Origin: a virus
DNA length: 64,000 bases
Reading direction: 5' to 3' (one strand)
IMG/VR virus record: IMGVR_UViG_3300017991_000072
Span: 35,865 to 99,864 of that record
Part shown: piece after piece, positions 6,620 to 13,177 of the stretch
Position numbering within the stretch: position 1 is the stretch's first letter
Layout of the letters: every line of letters starts with the position of its first letter
Notes under the pieces: generated by a model
Seen by the model: the letters and a program-made list of their open reading frames with translations, nothing else
Database searches by the model: none
What the model was told of the DNA's origin: nothing
Made by a program: the position numbers and the translations under genes

Positions 6620-6703
6620 TGATCCACAGGGAACGGCGGGGCTTCCCCGTCCTCCTTGGGGTTTGGGGTAGGGGTCCAGGAGGGGTCCTGGACCCCTCTT
6701 TAT
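6620..6703 (+). ncRNA. Candidate small RNA 1, antisense to the shared early leader
   Basis: About 84 nt from the predicted start to a terminator (stem 6671-6681 with 6686-6696, loop GGGG, then TCTTTAT). A small hairpin (6637-6649) is followed by GTCCTCCTTGGGGTTTGGGG (6649-6668), the exact reverse complement of the consensus early leader CCCCAAACCCCAAGGAGGAC. It pairs over 18 contiguous bases with the leader of the 4138 gene (4113-4130), and with a bulge or mismatch to most others. No protein is encoded. The likely job is to block ribosome access to early mRNAs or to trap them. The existence of the RNA is inferred from sequence only. Confidence 0.65.
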
Positions 6704-6716
6704 ATTGTGGTTCTTC

Positions 6717-6745
6717 TTGAACAGCTCCCCCACATGTGGTATGGT
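6717..6745 (+). promoter_or_regulatory. Promoter of candidate small RNA 2, palindrome in spacer
   Basis: TTGAAC (6717-6722), 17-base spacer, TATGGT (6740-6745). The spacer ends in the perfect palindrome CCACATGTGG (6730-6739), which also occurs at 7003-7012 and 8354-8363, so this promoter may be repressed by a protein binding there. Confidence 0.5.
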
Positions 6746-6751
6746 GGAACC

Positions 6752-6840
6752 TGCTAGGGCTGACTTGGTGTCCGTACCAGCGCCGGGTCACTCTGTTTCC
6801 TCCTTTGGGCTCCCCACGCGCCACGGGGAGCCCTTCCCTT
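6752..6840 (+). ncRNA. Candidate small RNA 2 with anti-Shine-Dalgarno segment
   Basis: From a predicted start near 6752 to a hairpin GGGCTCCCC/GGGGAGCCC (6807-6815 with 6825-6833) followed by TTCCCTT. Just before the hairpin is TTTCCTCCTTTGGG, complementary to AAAGGAGGAAA-type ribosome binding sites. No credible open reading frame. Weaker than RNA 1 because the terminator T tract is interrupted. Confidence 0.45.
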
Positions 6841-6880
6841 CTATGTTCCACGTGAAACCCTGACTCCCTGGACCCCCGGG

Positions 6881-7018
6881 CCATGCTCCGGCCGGAGACC
6901 GTCCCGGATGTGGTATTCATCCACCACAACGTCAAGTCCCCACTTGACACGCCCCCCTTCCTCCTCCCCCCTGGTTATGCTCCCCCCAGGAAATCCGGGA
7001 CACCACATGTGGTATACC
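6881..7018 (+). repeat. Composite intergenic element, copy 3 with second half
   Basis: CCATGCTCC, CCGTCCCGGAT, TGTGG (6909-6913)-N10-CCACA (6924-6928), then the perfect dyad GTCAAGT-CCCC-ACTTGAC (6931-6948). Downstream is a second TATGCTCC (from 6976), an inverted ATCCGGGAC and the palindrome CCACATGTGG (7003-7012). Gene-free; probably a regulator-binding region upstream of the 7.1-kb promoter. Confidence 0.65.
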
Positions 7019-7079
7019 CACGGCCACGGACCCCCTACATTTTGTGGTGTCATATAGCGAATTTTTCTACACTGAACCC

Positions 7080-7109
7080 TTGACAACAGGGGGTCCCCTG
7101 GTGTATATT
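7080..7109 (+). promoter_or_regulatory. Rightward promoter P8
   Basis: TTGACA (7080-7085), 18-base spacer, TATATT (7104-7109). Lacks the T-rich upstream block of P1-P7. In-frame GTG (7121) and ATG (7127) precede the ribosome-binding-site start at 7166. Confidence 0.7.
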
Positions 7110-7165
7110 AGGGGTAGATAGTGAGAATGAAACGGACCCCAGAACCCCAAACCAAGGAGGACAGG

Positions 7166-7552
7166 ATGAACGCAAGAACCAACGATGACTTCAGGAAGGA
7201 AGGAACCAGGAAGGCCACGCTGGCGTTCCTTTCCGCCCTGACAGAACAGGAGGAAAGCGGAGAACCCCCGGCCATGTTCATGATCTGTCAACAGAAGAAC
7301 CCCATCACGGGACGGAGGAATGAAGTCAGGTTGACGGCCGGTGTTCAGGCCATGGGAGCCATAGCGGCCGGTCACGTCCTGAAAGCCGTTCATGACTTTG
7401 ACACCTTCACAGAGGATAATGACCCCTACGGGGAACATGACTTTGGGATCGTCAGGATGGAAGGGGAAACCCTGAACTGGAAGATTGATGACTACCAGGG
7501 CTATGATGGGATTGAATTGGTCCTGACCATCATGACGGCCATGGAATACTAG
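7166..7552 (+). CDS. DUF3768 family protein
   Basis: 128 residues from the ATG behind CCAAGGAGGACAGG. The family's conserved blocks are visible in order: NDDFR near the start, VRLTAGVQA, HDFDTFTEDNDPYGEHDFG, NWKIDDY and the C-terminal VLTIMTAMEY. The family is mostly known from Proteobacteria and plasmids; no biochemical function is established. First gene of a three-gene unit. Confidence 0.85.
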   Translation: MNARTNDDFRKEGTRKATLAFLSALTEQEESGEPPAMFMICQQKNPITGRRNEVRLTAGVQAMGAIAAGHVLKAVHDFDTFTEDNDPYGEHDFGIVRMEGETLNWKIDDYQGYDGIELVLTIMTAMEY

Positions 7553-7613
7553 AAACCCCAGGGAGCCCGGCCACGGCCGGGCTCCCACCACCCCCCAAAC
7601 CAAGGAGGACAGA

Positions 7614-7877
7614 ATGGACCCCATCACGAACCCAAGACCCACCACCCACCAATGGAAGGAAGGGGACAGGGTAGCCTTTTCTAAAGCCTTCCTCCGCAAC
7701 ACTGGCCAGTGTGACTATGAAACGGCCAGAGGCCGGGGGACCATCATCAGCGTGGCCCCCGTGGGGGACCTGACCATAGCGTCTATCAGATGGGACGGGA
7801 TAGGTCTGGTCACTAACGTCAACGTGTTGAACCTGTCCCTGGTCACCAGGGACGGGGTAGTTCAGGACAGGGACTAG
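7614..7877 (+). CDS. SH3-like small protein
   Basis: 87 residues, start behind CCAAGGAGGACAGA. The body (GDRVAFSKAFLRNTGQ, then GRGTIISV, ASIRWDG, VNVLNLSLV) has the strand pattern of small phage/plasmid SH3-like proteins often annotated as hypothetical. Separated from the upstream gene by a strong stem-loop (GGGAGCCCGGCC/GGCCGGGCTCCC). Confidence 0.7.
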   Translation: MDPITNPRPTTHQWKEGDRVAFSKAFLRNTGQCDYETARGRGTIISVAPVGDLTIASIRWDGIGLVTNVNVLNLSLVTRDGVVQDRD

Positions 7878-7937
7878 GAAGTCACCAGGGAGCCCTGGCG
7901 CTGGCCGGGGCTCCCACCCCCACCCAAGGAGGACAGG

Positions 7938-8177
7938 ATGGATCTGGAACGCTACAGGGTCTTCACAGCCCAGAAATTCATGGCCATGACCACGGGGGAA
8001 CGCCAGAGGACAAAGCCCACCATGATGTTCAGCCGGGAATACCTGGCCCTGGCCCTGGCGCTGGCCTCTGAAAAGGTCATCATCTATGACGCCCAGGAAG
8101 ACCTGGCGTGGCATTGTGGGGACCTGGTCACGAAGGCGGGATGGTACGATGGGAGCGGACAGCTAGTCAACCCGTAG
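7938..8177 (+). CDS. Small protein, unknown function
   Basis: 79 residues, start behind CCAAGGAGGACAGG. Contains an Ala/Leu-rich helix (YLALALALASEK). Preceded by a boundary stem-loop. Not recognised. Confidence 0.7.
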   Translation: MDLERYRVFTAQKFMAMTTGERQRTKPTMMFSREYLALALALASEKVIIYDAQEDLAWHCGDLVTKAGWYDGSGQLVNP

Positions 8178-8248
8178 CCCTTCACCGGGGACCTGGTGAA
8201 GGGGTCCCCTTGGTTAGCCGGTCCCGGGGAAACCCGGGGCCGGTCTTT

Positions 8249-8400
8249 TTATGCTCCCCTCTGGCCCCGTCCCGGATTGTGGTATACTGTATCCACAATG
8301 TCAAGCCCTGGCTTGACGGGCCGTCTGCTAATCCACGAAAAGCCGGGACGGCCCCACATGTGGTAGGCCCCGTCCACCACCCCTATATTTTGTGGTGTCC
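8249..8400 (+). repeat. Composite intergenic element, copy 4 with inverted half
   Basis: TATGCTCC, CCGTCCCGGATTGTGG, TGTGG (8278-8282)-N10-CCACA (8293-8297), then a perfect 18-bp dyad GTCAAGCC-CT-GGCTTGAC (8300-8317). It is followed by TCTGCTAATC and an inverted CCGGGACGG, the palindrome CCACATGTGG (8354-8363) and TATTTTGTGGTGTC. The TCTGCTAATC...CCGGGACGG half is closely matched at 18088-18113 inside the 17.1-18.8 kb gene. Confidence 0.65.
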
Positions 8401-8427
8401 GTGGGCGTCTTTTTCTTCACTTTTCTC

Positions 8428-8457
8428 TTGACAAAAGGGGAACGCCGGGCGTATAAT
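8428..8457 (+). promoter_or_regulatory. Early rightward promoter P9 with leader hairpin
   Basis: TTGACA (8428-8433), 18-base spacer, TATAAT (8452-8457), behind the shared T-rich block. The leader has no ATG but starts with a perfect 7-bp hairpin GCTGAAC/GTTCAGC (8468-8486), like the P4 leader. Confidence 0.85.
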
Positions 8458-8518
8458 AGACCTGTAAGCTGAACAAAGGGTTCAGCGAAACCCCAACCCC
8501 CAACCAAGGGAGGACAGA

Positions 8519-8716
8519 ATGTTGGTAGCGTGTTACAAGACCAAGAAGGCTTTGAAGGAAGCCGTGGGACAGGCTCTTCTATATGAAGAGACTTCCTTGT
8601 TCGGGGAGGAATACCGCCCGGACGGGACGTTCCCAGTGGTAGGCCCCGGGGCCTATGAGCGTAAATGGTACGCGGAAGTTACCATGAAGGGAGGGAAGAT
8701 CCACAAGGTCAAGTAG
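8519..8716 (+). CDS. Conserved small protein of phage/plasmid type
   Basis: 65 residues, start behind CAAGGGAGGACAGA. The layout (YKTKKALKEAVGQ, EETSLFGEEY, GPGAYERKWYAEV) matches a small widespread protein I have seen in phages and plasmids without assigned function; recognition is from memory of the pattern. Confidence 0.75.
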   Translation: MLVACYKTKKALKEAVGQALLYEETSLFGEEYRPDGTFPVVGPGAYERKWYAEVTMKGGKIHKVK

Positions 8717-8775
8717 GAACCTGAACCGGCCCGGGGCTCCGGCCCCGGGCCATTCTTCCAACCAAGGGAGGAACC

Positions 8776-9060
8776 ATGAACACACAAGAGACCCTAGAAT
8801 TCACTGGACACCAGATGGCCCGGGCCAATACGGTCCTGTCAAGCCTTGACGGAGCTGGCCCTATGTCCGTCTGTAAAGCCGCCGCCGTGGCCCAGAAGGC
8901 CAACCAAATAGCGGAAAGCCTACCAGCCCTTGACAAGCTGGCCGGACACCTTGAAAGCCATCCTGATGACCCCGTGGCCCTTCTGGCCGTTCAAGCCTAT
9001 ACCGTGGCCGTGGGCGTCCACCTTGACCTTCTGGAACTGACCCTTCAAATGACCCTATAG
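8776..9060 (+). CDS. Small helical protein, unknown function
   Basis: 94 residues, start behind AAGGGAGGAACC. Helical, Ala/Leu-rich. Last gene of the P9 unit. Confidence 0.7.
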   Translation: MNTQETLEFTGHQMARANTVLSSLDGAGPMSVCKAAAVAQKANQIAESLPALDKLAGHLESHPDDPVALLAVQAYTVAVGVHLDLLELTLQMTL

Positions 9061-9094
9061 CCTCCCCCCAGGGGGGAGGAATTCCCCCTTGGTT

Positions 9095-9130
9095 GGCCCC
9101 GGTCCCTTCTGGGACCGGGGCCTTTCTTTT
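9095..9130 (+). terminator. Rho-independent terminator
   Basis: Perfect 12-bp stem GGCCCCGGTCCC/GGGACCGGGGCC (9095-9106 with 9111-9122) then TTTCTTTT. Confidence 0.9.
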
Positions 9131-9274
9131 GTCAACCCCAGACTTGACATAGTGGTGTGCAAATGTCATTTTCCGTCCCGGACGTTGACCGTTTCCCAGG
9201 GCTCCCAGAGCGGAGCGGAGCGGAGCGGGTCCCCGTAGGGGACCACGGCCCCCGTCCCATCCGGGACGGGGGCC
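9131..9274 (+). repeat. Composite element, divergent copy, with GAGCG tandem repeat and 12-bp dyad
   Basis: Imperfect dyad GTCAACC/ACTTGAC (9131-9148, 18 bp as in the other copies), CCGTCCCGGACG (about 9172-9183), a pentanucleotide run of GAGCG units (9208-9228) and a perfect 12-bp inverted repeat GGCCCCCGTCCC/GGGACGGGGGCC (9247-9258 with 9263-9274). Gene-free. No T tract follows the dyad, so it is more likely an operator than a terminator. Confidence 0.5.
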
Positions 9275-9367
9275 GGGAACCGCATAGAGAGAAGAGACCG
9301 GAACCGGACCCGGCCGGACCCACCTGAAAAAAAATTCGCGGGAGGACGTTTTTTCTTCACTTTTCCC

Positions 9368-9396
9368 TTGACTTTCGTTCTGGGATGGTTTAGAAT
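9368..9396 (+). promoter_or_regulatory. Early rightward promoter P10
   Basis: TTGACT (9368-9373), 17-base spacer, TAGAAT (9391-9396), behind the T-rich block; in-frame ATG at 9406. Confidence 0.85.
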
Positions 9397-9447
9397 AGGG
9401 GTGTAATGAGGAAACGAAACACACCCCAAACCCCGAAGGAGGCCAAG

Positions 9448-10362
9448 ATGGCAACACAGAGCGGACAGGACAAGGTTTTCCAGATCTTCACAGACCAGAT
9501 CATGGACATGTTGGAAGAGGGGACGGTCCCCTGGCGTCAACCTTGGAAGGGCGGGAAGATCCCCATGTCCTTCCAGACCAAGCGGCCCTACCGTGGGATG
9601 AACGTCTGGTTCCTGAACAGCGTGGCCATTCATCGCGGCTACACATCCAACTGGTGGGTGTCCCTGAAGTCAGTGAAGAAGGCCAAGGGCTGGATCAAGG
9701 ACGATGAATTCAAGAAGTCAGTGACCGTGATCTTCTGTAGGCCCAAGCGGTACGAAGTGGAGACGGACGAAGTGGACGAACAGGGCCAGCCGGTCAAGGA
9801 AGAGCGGATGTCCTTCATCTACTTCTACCACACGGTATGGAACATGGACCAGGTGGAAGGGATGACGGCCCCTGACGCGGACCAGGACGCGGAGGAGCGG
9901 ACCCCCAACCAGATCCTTGAAGAGGCCCAGGCCATCATTGACGGCTACCAGAACGGCCCAGAGATCAGCCACGGCGGGACCAGGGCTTTCTATCGTCCCT
10001 CTGATGACTCCGTGACGGTCCCAGAGATGGAACTGTTCCAGGACAGCGAGAACTACTACCACGTGATGTATCATGAACTGGCACACTCCACGGGTCACGG
10101 TTCCCGCCTTGGGCGGAAGGGAGTCATGGACCTGACCATGTTTGGATCCCATGACTACTCCAAGGAGGAACTGGTGGCGGAGATGGGAGCGGGCTTCCTG
10201 GGAGCCCTGGTGGGACTGACCCCCAGGACCATTGACAACACGGCGGCCTACATCCAGTCCTGGCTGAAGGCCCTGAACGATGACAAGCGGCTCCTGGTCT
10301 ACGCGGCCAGCAAAGGCCAGGCGGCGGCGGAACACATCCTGGGCGTGACCTGGGAAGGATAA
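9448..10362 (+). CDS. ardC: ArdC-like antirestriction protein
   Basis: 304 residues from the ATG behind CGAAGGAGGCCAAG; open upstream to ATG 9406 near +1. The N-terminal domain (VPWRQPW near 27-33, RPYRGMN, NWWVSLKSVKKAKGW) is the ssDNA-binding DUF1738 part of ArdC. The C-terminal part is a zincin-like metallopeptidase with HELAHSTGH (His209, Glu210, His213), followed by the usual YSKEELVAEMGA helix that should supply the third ligand. Known ArdC proteins protect incoming plasmid or phage DNA from type I or II restriction, so early expression makes sense. Family assignment is firm; activity is inferred. Confidence 0.92.
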   Translation: MATQSGQDKVFQIFTDQIMDMLEEGTVPWRQPWKGGKIPMSFQTKRPYRGMNVWFLNSVAIHRGYTSNWWVSLKSVKKAKGWIKDDEFKKSVTVIFCRPKRYEVETDEVDEQGQPVKEERMSFIYFYHTVWNMDQVEGMTAPDADQDAEERTPNQILEEAQAIIDGYQNGPEISHGGTRAFYRPSDDSVTVPEMELFQDSENYYHVMYHELAHSTGHGSRLGRKGVMDLTMFGSHDYSKEELVAEMGAGFLGALVGLTPRTIDNTAAYIQSWLKALNDDKRLLVYAASKGQAAAEHILGVTWEG

Positions 10363-10437
10363 CAGGGAGGAAGCCTGGGAGTCCCACAGTGGGGCTCCCA
10401 GGCCCTTCAAACCCCAAACCAGAAGGAGGACAGAACG

Positions 10438-10911
10438 ATGGAACAGACAGACTACACAGCGGACAGAGAACTGGCGGTCAAGGCCCTGGAACAGATGGAC
10501 TACATCCACCTGGAACGCGGACAGGTGGCGGCCCTGGTGGACACCTACCGGGTCATCACCACCCATAACCCTGGCGCGGTCCCAGGCCATGAAGAGGAAC
10601 TAGGGACCCTGGCCGGGCTCCTGGTCATGAGCGTAGGAACTGGCGTCAAGCTGATCCCAGAGGACGGACCCCCCAACGTCCGGGTGGGAGTCCCCAGGCT
10701 CCTGGTGGAAGCCATCAAGGACATCAACATCCAGAGGGACAAACTGGCGGCCTACAAGGAGGAACACAAGGACGGAGGAGGACCAATAGACCCCAAGTCC
10801 ATGGAAGTCCTGGAGGCCCAACAGGCTACCCACAGGGCGGCCCTTTCCACGGCCCTGGTCAACGTCATCATCACGGACTTGGCTGGAATGGCGGACGCTG
10901 GAAGCTACTAG
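10438..10911 (+). CDS. Helical protein, unknown function
   Basis: 157 residues, start behind GAAGGAGGACAGAACG, downstream of ardC on the same transcript after a boundary stem-loop (GCCTGGGAG/CTCCCAGGC). Mostly helical; not recognised. Confidence 0.75.
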   Translation: MEQTDYTADRELAVKALEQMDYIHLERGQVAALVDTYRVITTHNPGAVPGHEEELGTLAGLLVMSVGTGVKLIPEDGPPNVRVGVPRLLVEAIKDINIQRDKLAAYKEEHKDGGGPIDPKSMEVLEAQQATHRAALSTALVNVIITDLAGMADAGSY

Positions 10912-10928
10912 ACTGACCCTCCCCCACA

Positions 10929-10968
10929 GAGCCCCGGCCCGGTTCGTCCGGTCCGGGGCTCTTCTTTT
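10929..10968 (+). terminator. Rho-independent terminator
   Basis: Stem GAGCCCCGG/CCGGGGCTC (10929-10937 with 10953-10961), extended by an inner pairing, followed by TTCTTTT. Its T tract runs into a TATGC...CGTCCCGGAT composite motif (10968-10995). Confidence 0.85.
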
Positions 10969-11004
10969 ATGCGGGCCGGGACTAGCGTCCCGGATATACG
11001 CCAT

Positions 11005-11033
11005 TTCCCACGGTCCCCATCACGTGGTAGACT
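11005..11033 (+). promoter_or_regulatory. Probable rightward promoter P11
   Basis: TTCCCA (11005-11010), 17-base spacer, TAGACT (11028-11033), immediately downstream of a partial composite element (TATGC at 10968, CGTCCCGGATATAC at 10986-10999). Weak -35, so it may need an activator. In-frame ATG at 11038. Confidence 0.45.
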
Positions 11034-11052
11034 ATGGATGAAAGGAGATCCC

Positions 11053-11355
11053 ATGACCTACACTCTATCCCAGGCGGGGACGGCCTACGCTGAAGCGGCG
11101 GCCACGTGGGCCAGGGCTATGGAAGCGGAGGAGGCGGTCAGACAAGAAGGCCCTGACCTGAAGGTTGACAAGTTCCTCCACGTGACGGCCTTGTCCACAG
11201 TGATCCGCCAGGCTATGAACGGCCTGTCCCAGGCTGTCATGATCTTCATCTGGCGAAACAACGAAGGGAACCACGCGGTCCTGGAAGCGGCCATGGCGGA
11301 GACTATCCGCGTGACGGCGGACGCCAACGCCCTTATGGACTCCTACGGATACTGA
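11053..11355 (+). CDS. Helical small protein, unknown function
   Basis: 100 residues from the ATG behind AAAGGAGATCCC; ATG 11038 is in frame upstream. Ala-rich and helical. Single-gene unit between two terminators. Confidence 0.7.
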   Translation: MTYTLSQAGTAYAEAAATWARAMEAEEAVRQEGPDLKVDKFLHVTALSTVIRQAMNGLSQAVMIFIWRNNEGNHAVLEAAMAETIRVTADANALMDSYGY

Positions 11356-11363
11356 ACCCCCTG

Positions 11364-11448
11364 GACCCCTGGGCCACCAATGACTGTTTATTAACCCTGA
11401 ACTGTCATTCTGTTGTTACCGGTTATCAGGCCCAGGGGTCTTTTCTTT
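11364..11448 (+). terminator. Terminator with an unusually long loop
   Basis: Perfect 12-bp stem GACCCCTGGGCC/GGCCCAGGGGTC (11364-11375 with 11429-11440) then TTTTCTTT. The 53-base loop is AT-richer than its surroundings and contains its own AATGAC/GTCATT dyad, as if sequence was inserted into the loop. Confidence 0.7.
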
Positions 11449-11545
11449 CCCCCACGCGGGCGCGGGCGGGCGCGTGGGCGCGTATACGCGGGCGCGGGGC
11501 TCCTGAAAAAAGTTCTCCCAGGGCGTTTTTTTCTTCACTTTTCTC

Positions 11546-11574
11546 TTGACATCCGTGGACGGGTCCCCTATAAT
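11546..11574 (+). promoter_or_regulatory. Early rightward promoter P12, full consensus
   Basis: TTGACA (11546-11551), 17-base spacer, TATAAT (11569-11574); in-frame ATG at 11582, 7 bases downstream. The upstream sequence (11450-11500) is an alternating GC-rich run. Confidence 0.9.
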
Positions 11575-11626
11575 AAGGACCATGGACACAGCGACAAACC
11601 CCAAACCCCAAACCACGGAGGACAAC

Positions 11627-11965
11627 ATGTCCACACTGAACGCCCTTGGAACCCTTCTCTACAGCCTCCCCGTTCCCACCCGTCACGCCTACACCATCAC
11701 CATCTGTGACCAATACCAGGACACAGAGCCTACCACCTGTGTGGTCAACGCGGAGACCCAGGGCGCGGCCCTGGCCAAGGCTGTGGAGGTCTACTCCACA
11801 GAATTCTACGGCCACGCGGTCACCCTGGACCCCCAGGTCCTTCATGACGCTGTCACCGTCATCTTCCATCCTGACGGCGGCGTGAACCCCGTGGGGTTCT
11901 TCGCCAGTGACCCCCAACCCATCCGCCTTCAGCGCCTTGGGGACCCTGTCCCCTTGTCCGCGTAA
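11627..11965 (+). CDS. Early protein, unknown function
   Basis: 112 residues from the ATG behind CACGGAGGACAAC; open to ATG 11582 at +1 (MDTATNPKPQTTEDN). Mixed alpha/beta composition; not recognised. Confidence 0.75.
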   Translation: MSTLNALGTLLYSLPVPTRHAYTITICDQYQDTEPTTCVVNAETQGAALAKAVEVYSTEFYGHAVTLDPQVLHDAVTVIFHPDGGVNPVGFFASDPQPIRLQRLGDPVPLSA

Positions 11966-12031
11966 GCGGACCCCCTGGGGGGTGGGAATTCTCCCACCCC
12001 CCGGCTGGAACCCCAAACCCAGGAGGACATC

Positions 12032-12232
12032 ATGGACCAAGTCAAGAAGAGCCTGACCAAGAAAGCCCTGAAGGCCAAGCTGAACCAAGCCAGGGAAGAG
12101 CTGACCTACCTGGAGGACTTCCTGGCGGGACCCTGTTGTGTGTCCCACGCGGAGATTGACGCGGCCGGGGATGACACCTACAGGCTTCAGAAGGAGATCA
12201 GGGAGCTGAAGGAGGCCCTGGCGGCCCTGTGA
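12032..12232 (+). CDS. Small coiled-coil protein
   Basis: 66 residues, start behind CCCAGGAGGACATC, after a stem-loop boundary. Two helical segments around GPCCVSHAEID; could form a helical hairpin. Not recognised. Confidence 0.7.
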   Translation: MDQVKKSLTKKALKAKLNQAREELTYLEDFLAGPCCVSHAEIDAAGDDTYRLQKEIRELKEALAAL

Positions 12233-12272
12233 TCTTTTTTTCGTCAGGCGGCGTTTTTTCTTCACTTTTCTC

Positions 12273-12301
12273 TTGACAAAGCCTGAAGGATGGTTTACAC
12301 T
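12273..12301 (+). promoter_or_regulatory. Early rightward promoter P13
   Basis: TTGACA (12273-12278), 17-base spacer, TACACT (12296-12301), behind the T-rich block; in-frame ATG at 12308. No terminator stem precedes it, so the upstream unit may read through. Confidence 0.85.
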
Positions 12302-12346
12302 TACACCATGGACACAGACCGCAAACCCCAGACCCAGGAGGACACG

Positions 12347-12955
12347 ATGAACGAAGATCACATCACCCAAGAGGCCACGCGGCGGCTGGAAGCCCTTCAC
12401 CCCTACCTGACCAGGGAGATCAAGCTGGCTCCCCCGTCTCCCCCAGAGAAGACGGCTGAAGAGTACAGGGAAGAAGCGGCCCGTCACGCGGCGGAGCGCC
12501 TACGGTCCCAACAGGAGTCAGACACGGACGGGTTCCTGTCCCAGTGGGCCAGCGGCCTGAACAGTTCCCTGGCGTCCAGGCGGGCGGAGATCAAGGAGAA
12601 CGGCGGGAACTGGGAGTTCTGGGGACTCTACCGTAGGGCGGACGGGAAGCGGATCAGGGCCAAGATGATAGACGGGAAGTATGGCCTCTGTTGGGCCATC
12701 TGTGACGAACATTCCACCTTCACGGGTCAGTTCTTCTCCGTGGACGGGACGGGCTCCAAGAGGACCAAGCTGTGGAAGGCTGGCCTGGAAGAGCGGCGTG
12801 AAATGGCCCCGGCTTGGGCCAAGATGGACGGGAAGGGAACGGGCCTGTCAGGTCAGGCTTGGGTGTCCACCTACAGGATAGACGGCGGCTACCCCTTGGA
12901 CGCGGTCAACCTGGACTCCCCCGTGGAGGACCCTGACCCCACGCCGGACCCATAG
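12347..12955 (+). CDS. Protein of unknown function ending at a possibly leaky TAG
   Basis: 202 residues from the ATG behind CCAGGAGGACACG; open to ATG 12308 at +1. Helical N-terminal half, then a strand-rich part (GKYGLCWAICDEHSTFTGQF). The TAG stop at 12953-12955 is followed in the same frame by 63 open codons encoding a zinc ribbon. Not recognised. Confidence 0.75.
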   Translation: MNEDHITQEATRRLEALHPYLTREIKLAPPSPPEKTAEEYREEAARHAAERLRSQQESDTDGFLSQWASGLNSSLASRRAEIKENGGNWEFWGLYRRADGKRIRAKMIDGKYGLCWAICDEHSTFTGQFFSVDGTGSKRTKLWKAGLEERREMAPAWAKMDGKGTGLSGQAWVSTYRIDGGYPLDAVNLDSPVEDPDPTPDP

Positions 12956-13147
12956 CCTTCCCCCAAGAAGGCCAAGAGGACGGAAGCGGAACTACGGCGG
13001 GACCTTTCCGCCATCATGAGGGGTCACAGAGTATGTCAGGACTGTGGCCAGGTCAGGCCCACGGCTGAAGTCCACGTCCCTGGACGTGGGATGGCTAGGG
13101 TCTGTCAGGACTGCTATGACGTGGCTGTCTATGAACTGACGGCCTAA
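12956..13147 (+). other. In-frame zinc-ribbon extension downstream of a TAG (readthrough product or start-less ORF)
   Basis: Continuous with the preceding frame: basic helix (PKKAKRTEAELRRDLSAIM), then CQDCG and VCQDC about 20 residues apart, ending at TAA 13147. The only ATG (13016) lacks a ribosome binding site, unlike almost every other gene here. Either TAG readthrough, a stop mutation that split one gene, or a weakly started 43-residue protein. Confidence 0.45.
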
Positions 13148-13177
13148 CCCCAACCCCCAGGACAGGAGGAAGGAACG

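Noticed and set aside
6653-6696. G-tracts as a G-quadruplex or CCCCAAACCCC as telomere-like repeats
   Set aside because: A quadruplex is possible chemically, but complementarity to the ribosome-binding leaders and the terminator context explain the sequence better; the C-rich tracts occur only in leaders, not at an end.
12953-12955. Genome-wide TAG reassignment
   Set aside because: Many well-bounded genes here end at TAG (e.g. 1672, 4774, 7552), so TAG is a normal stop.
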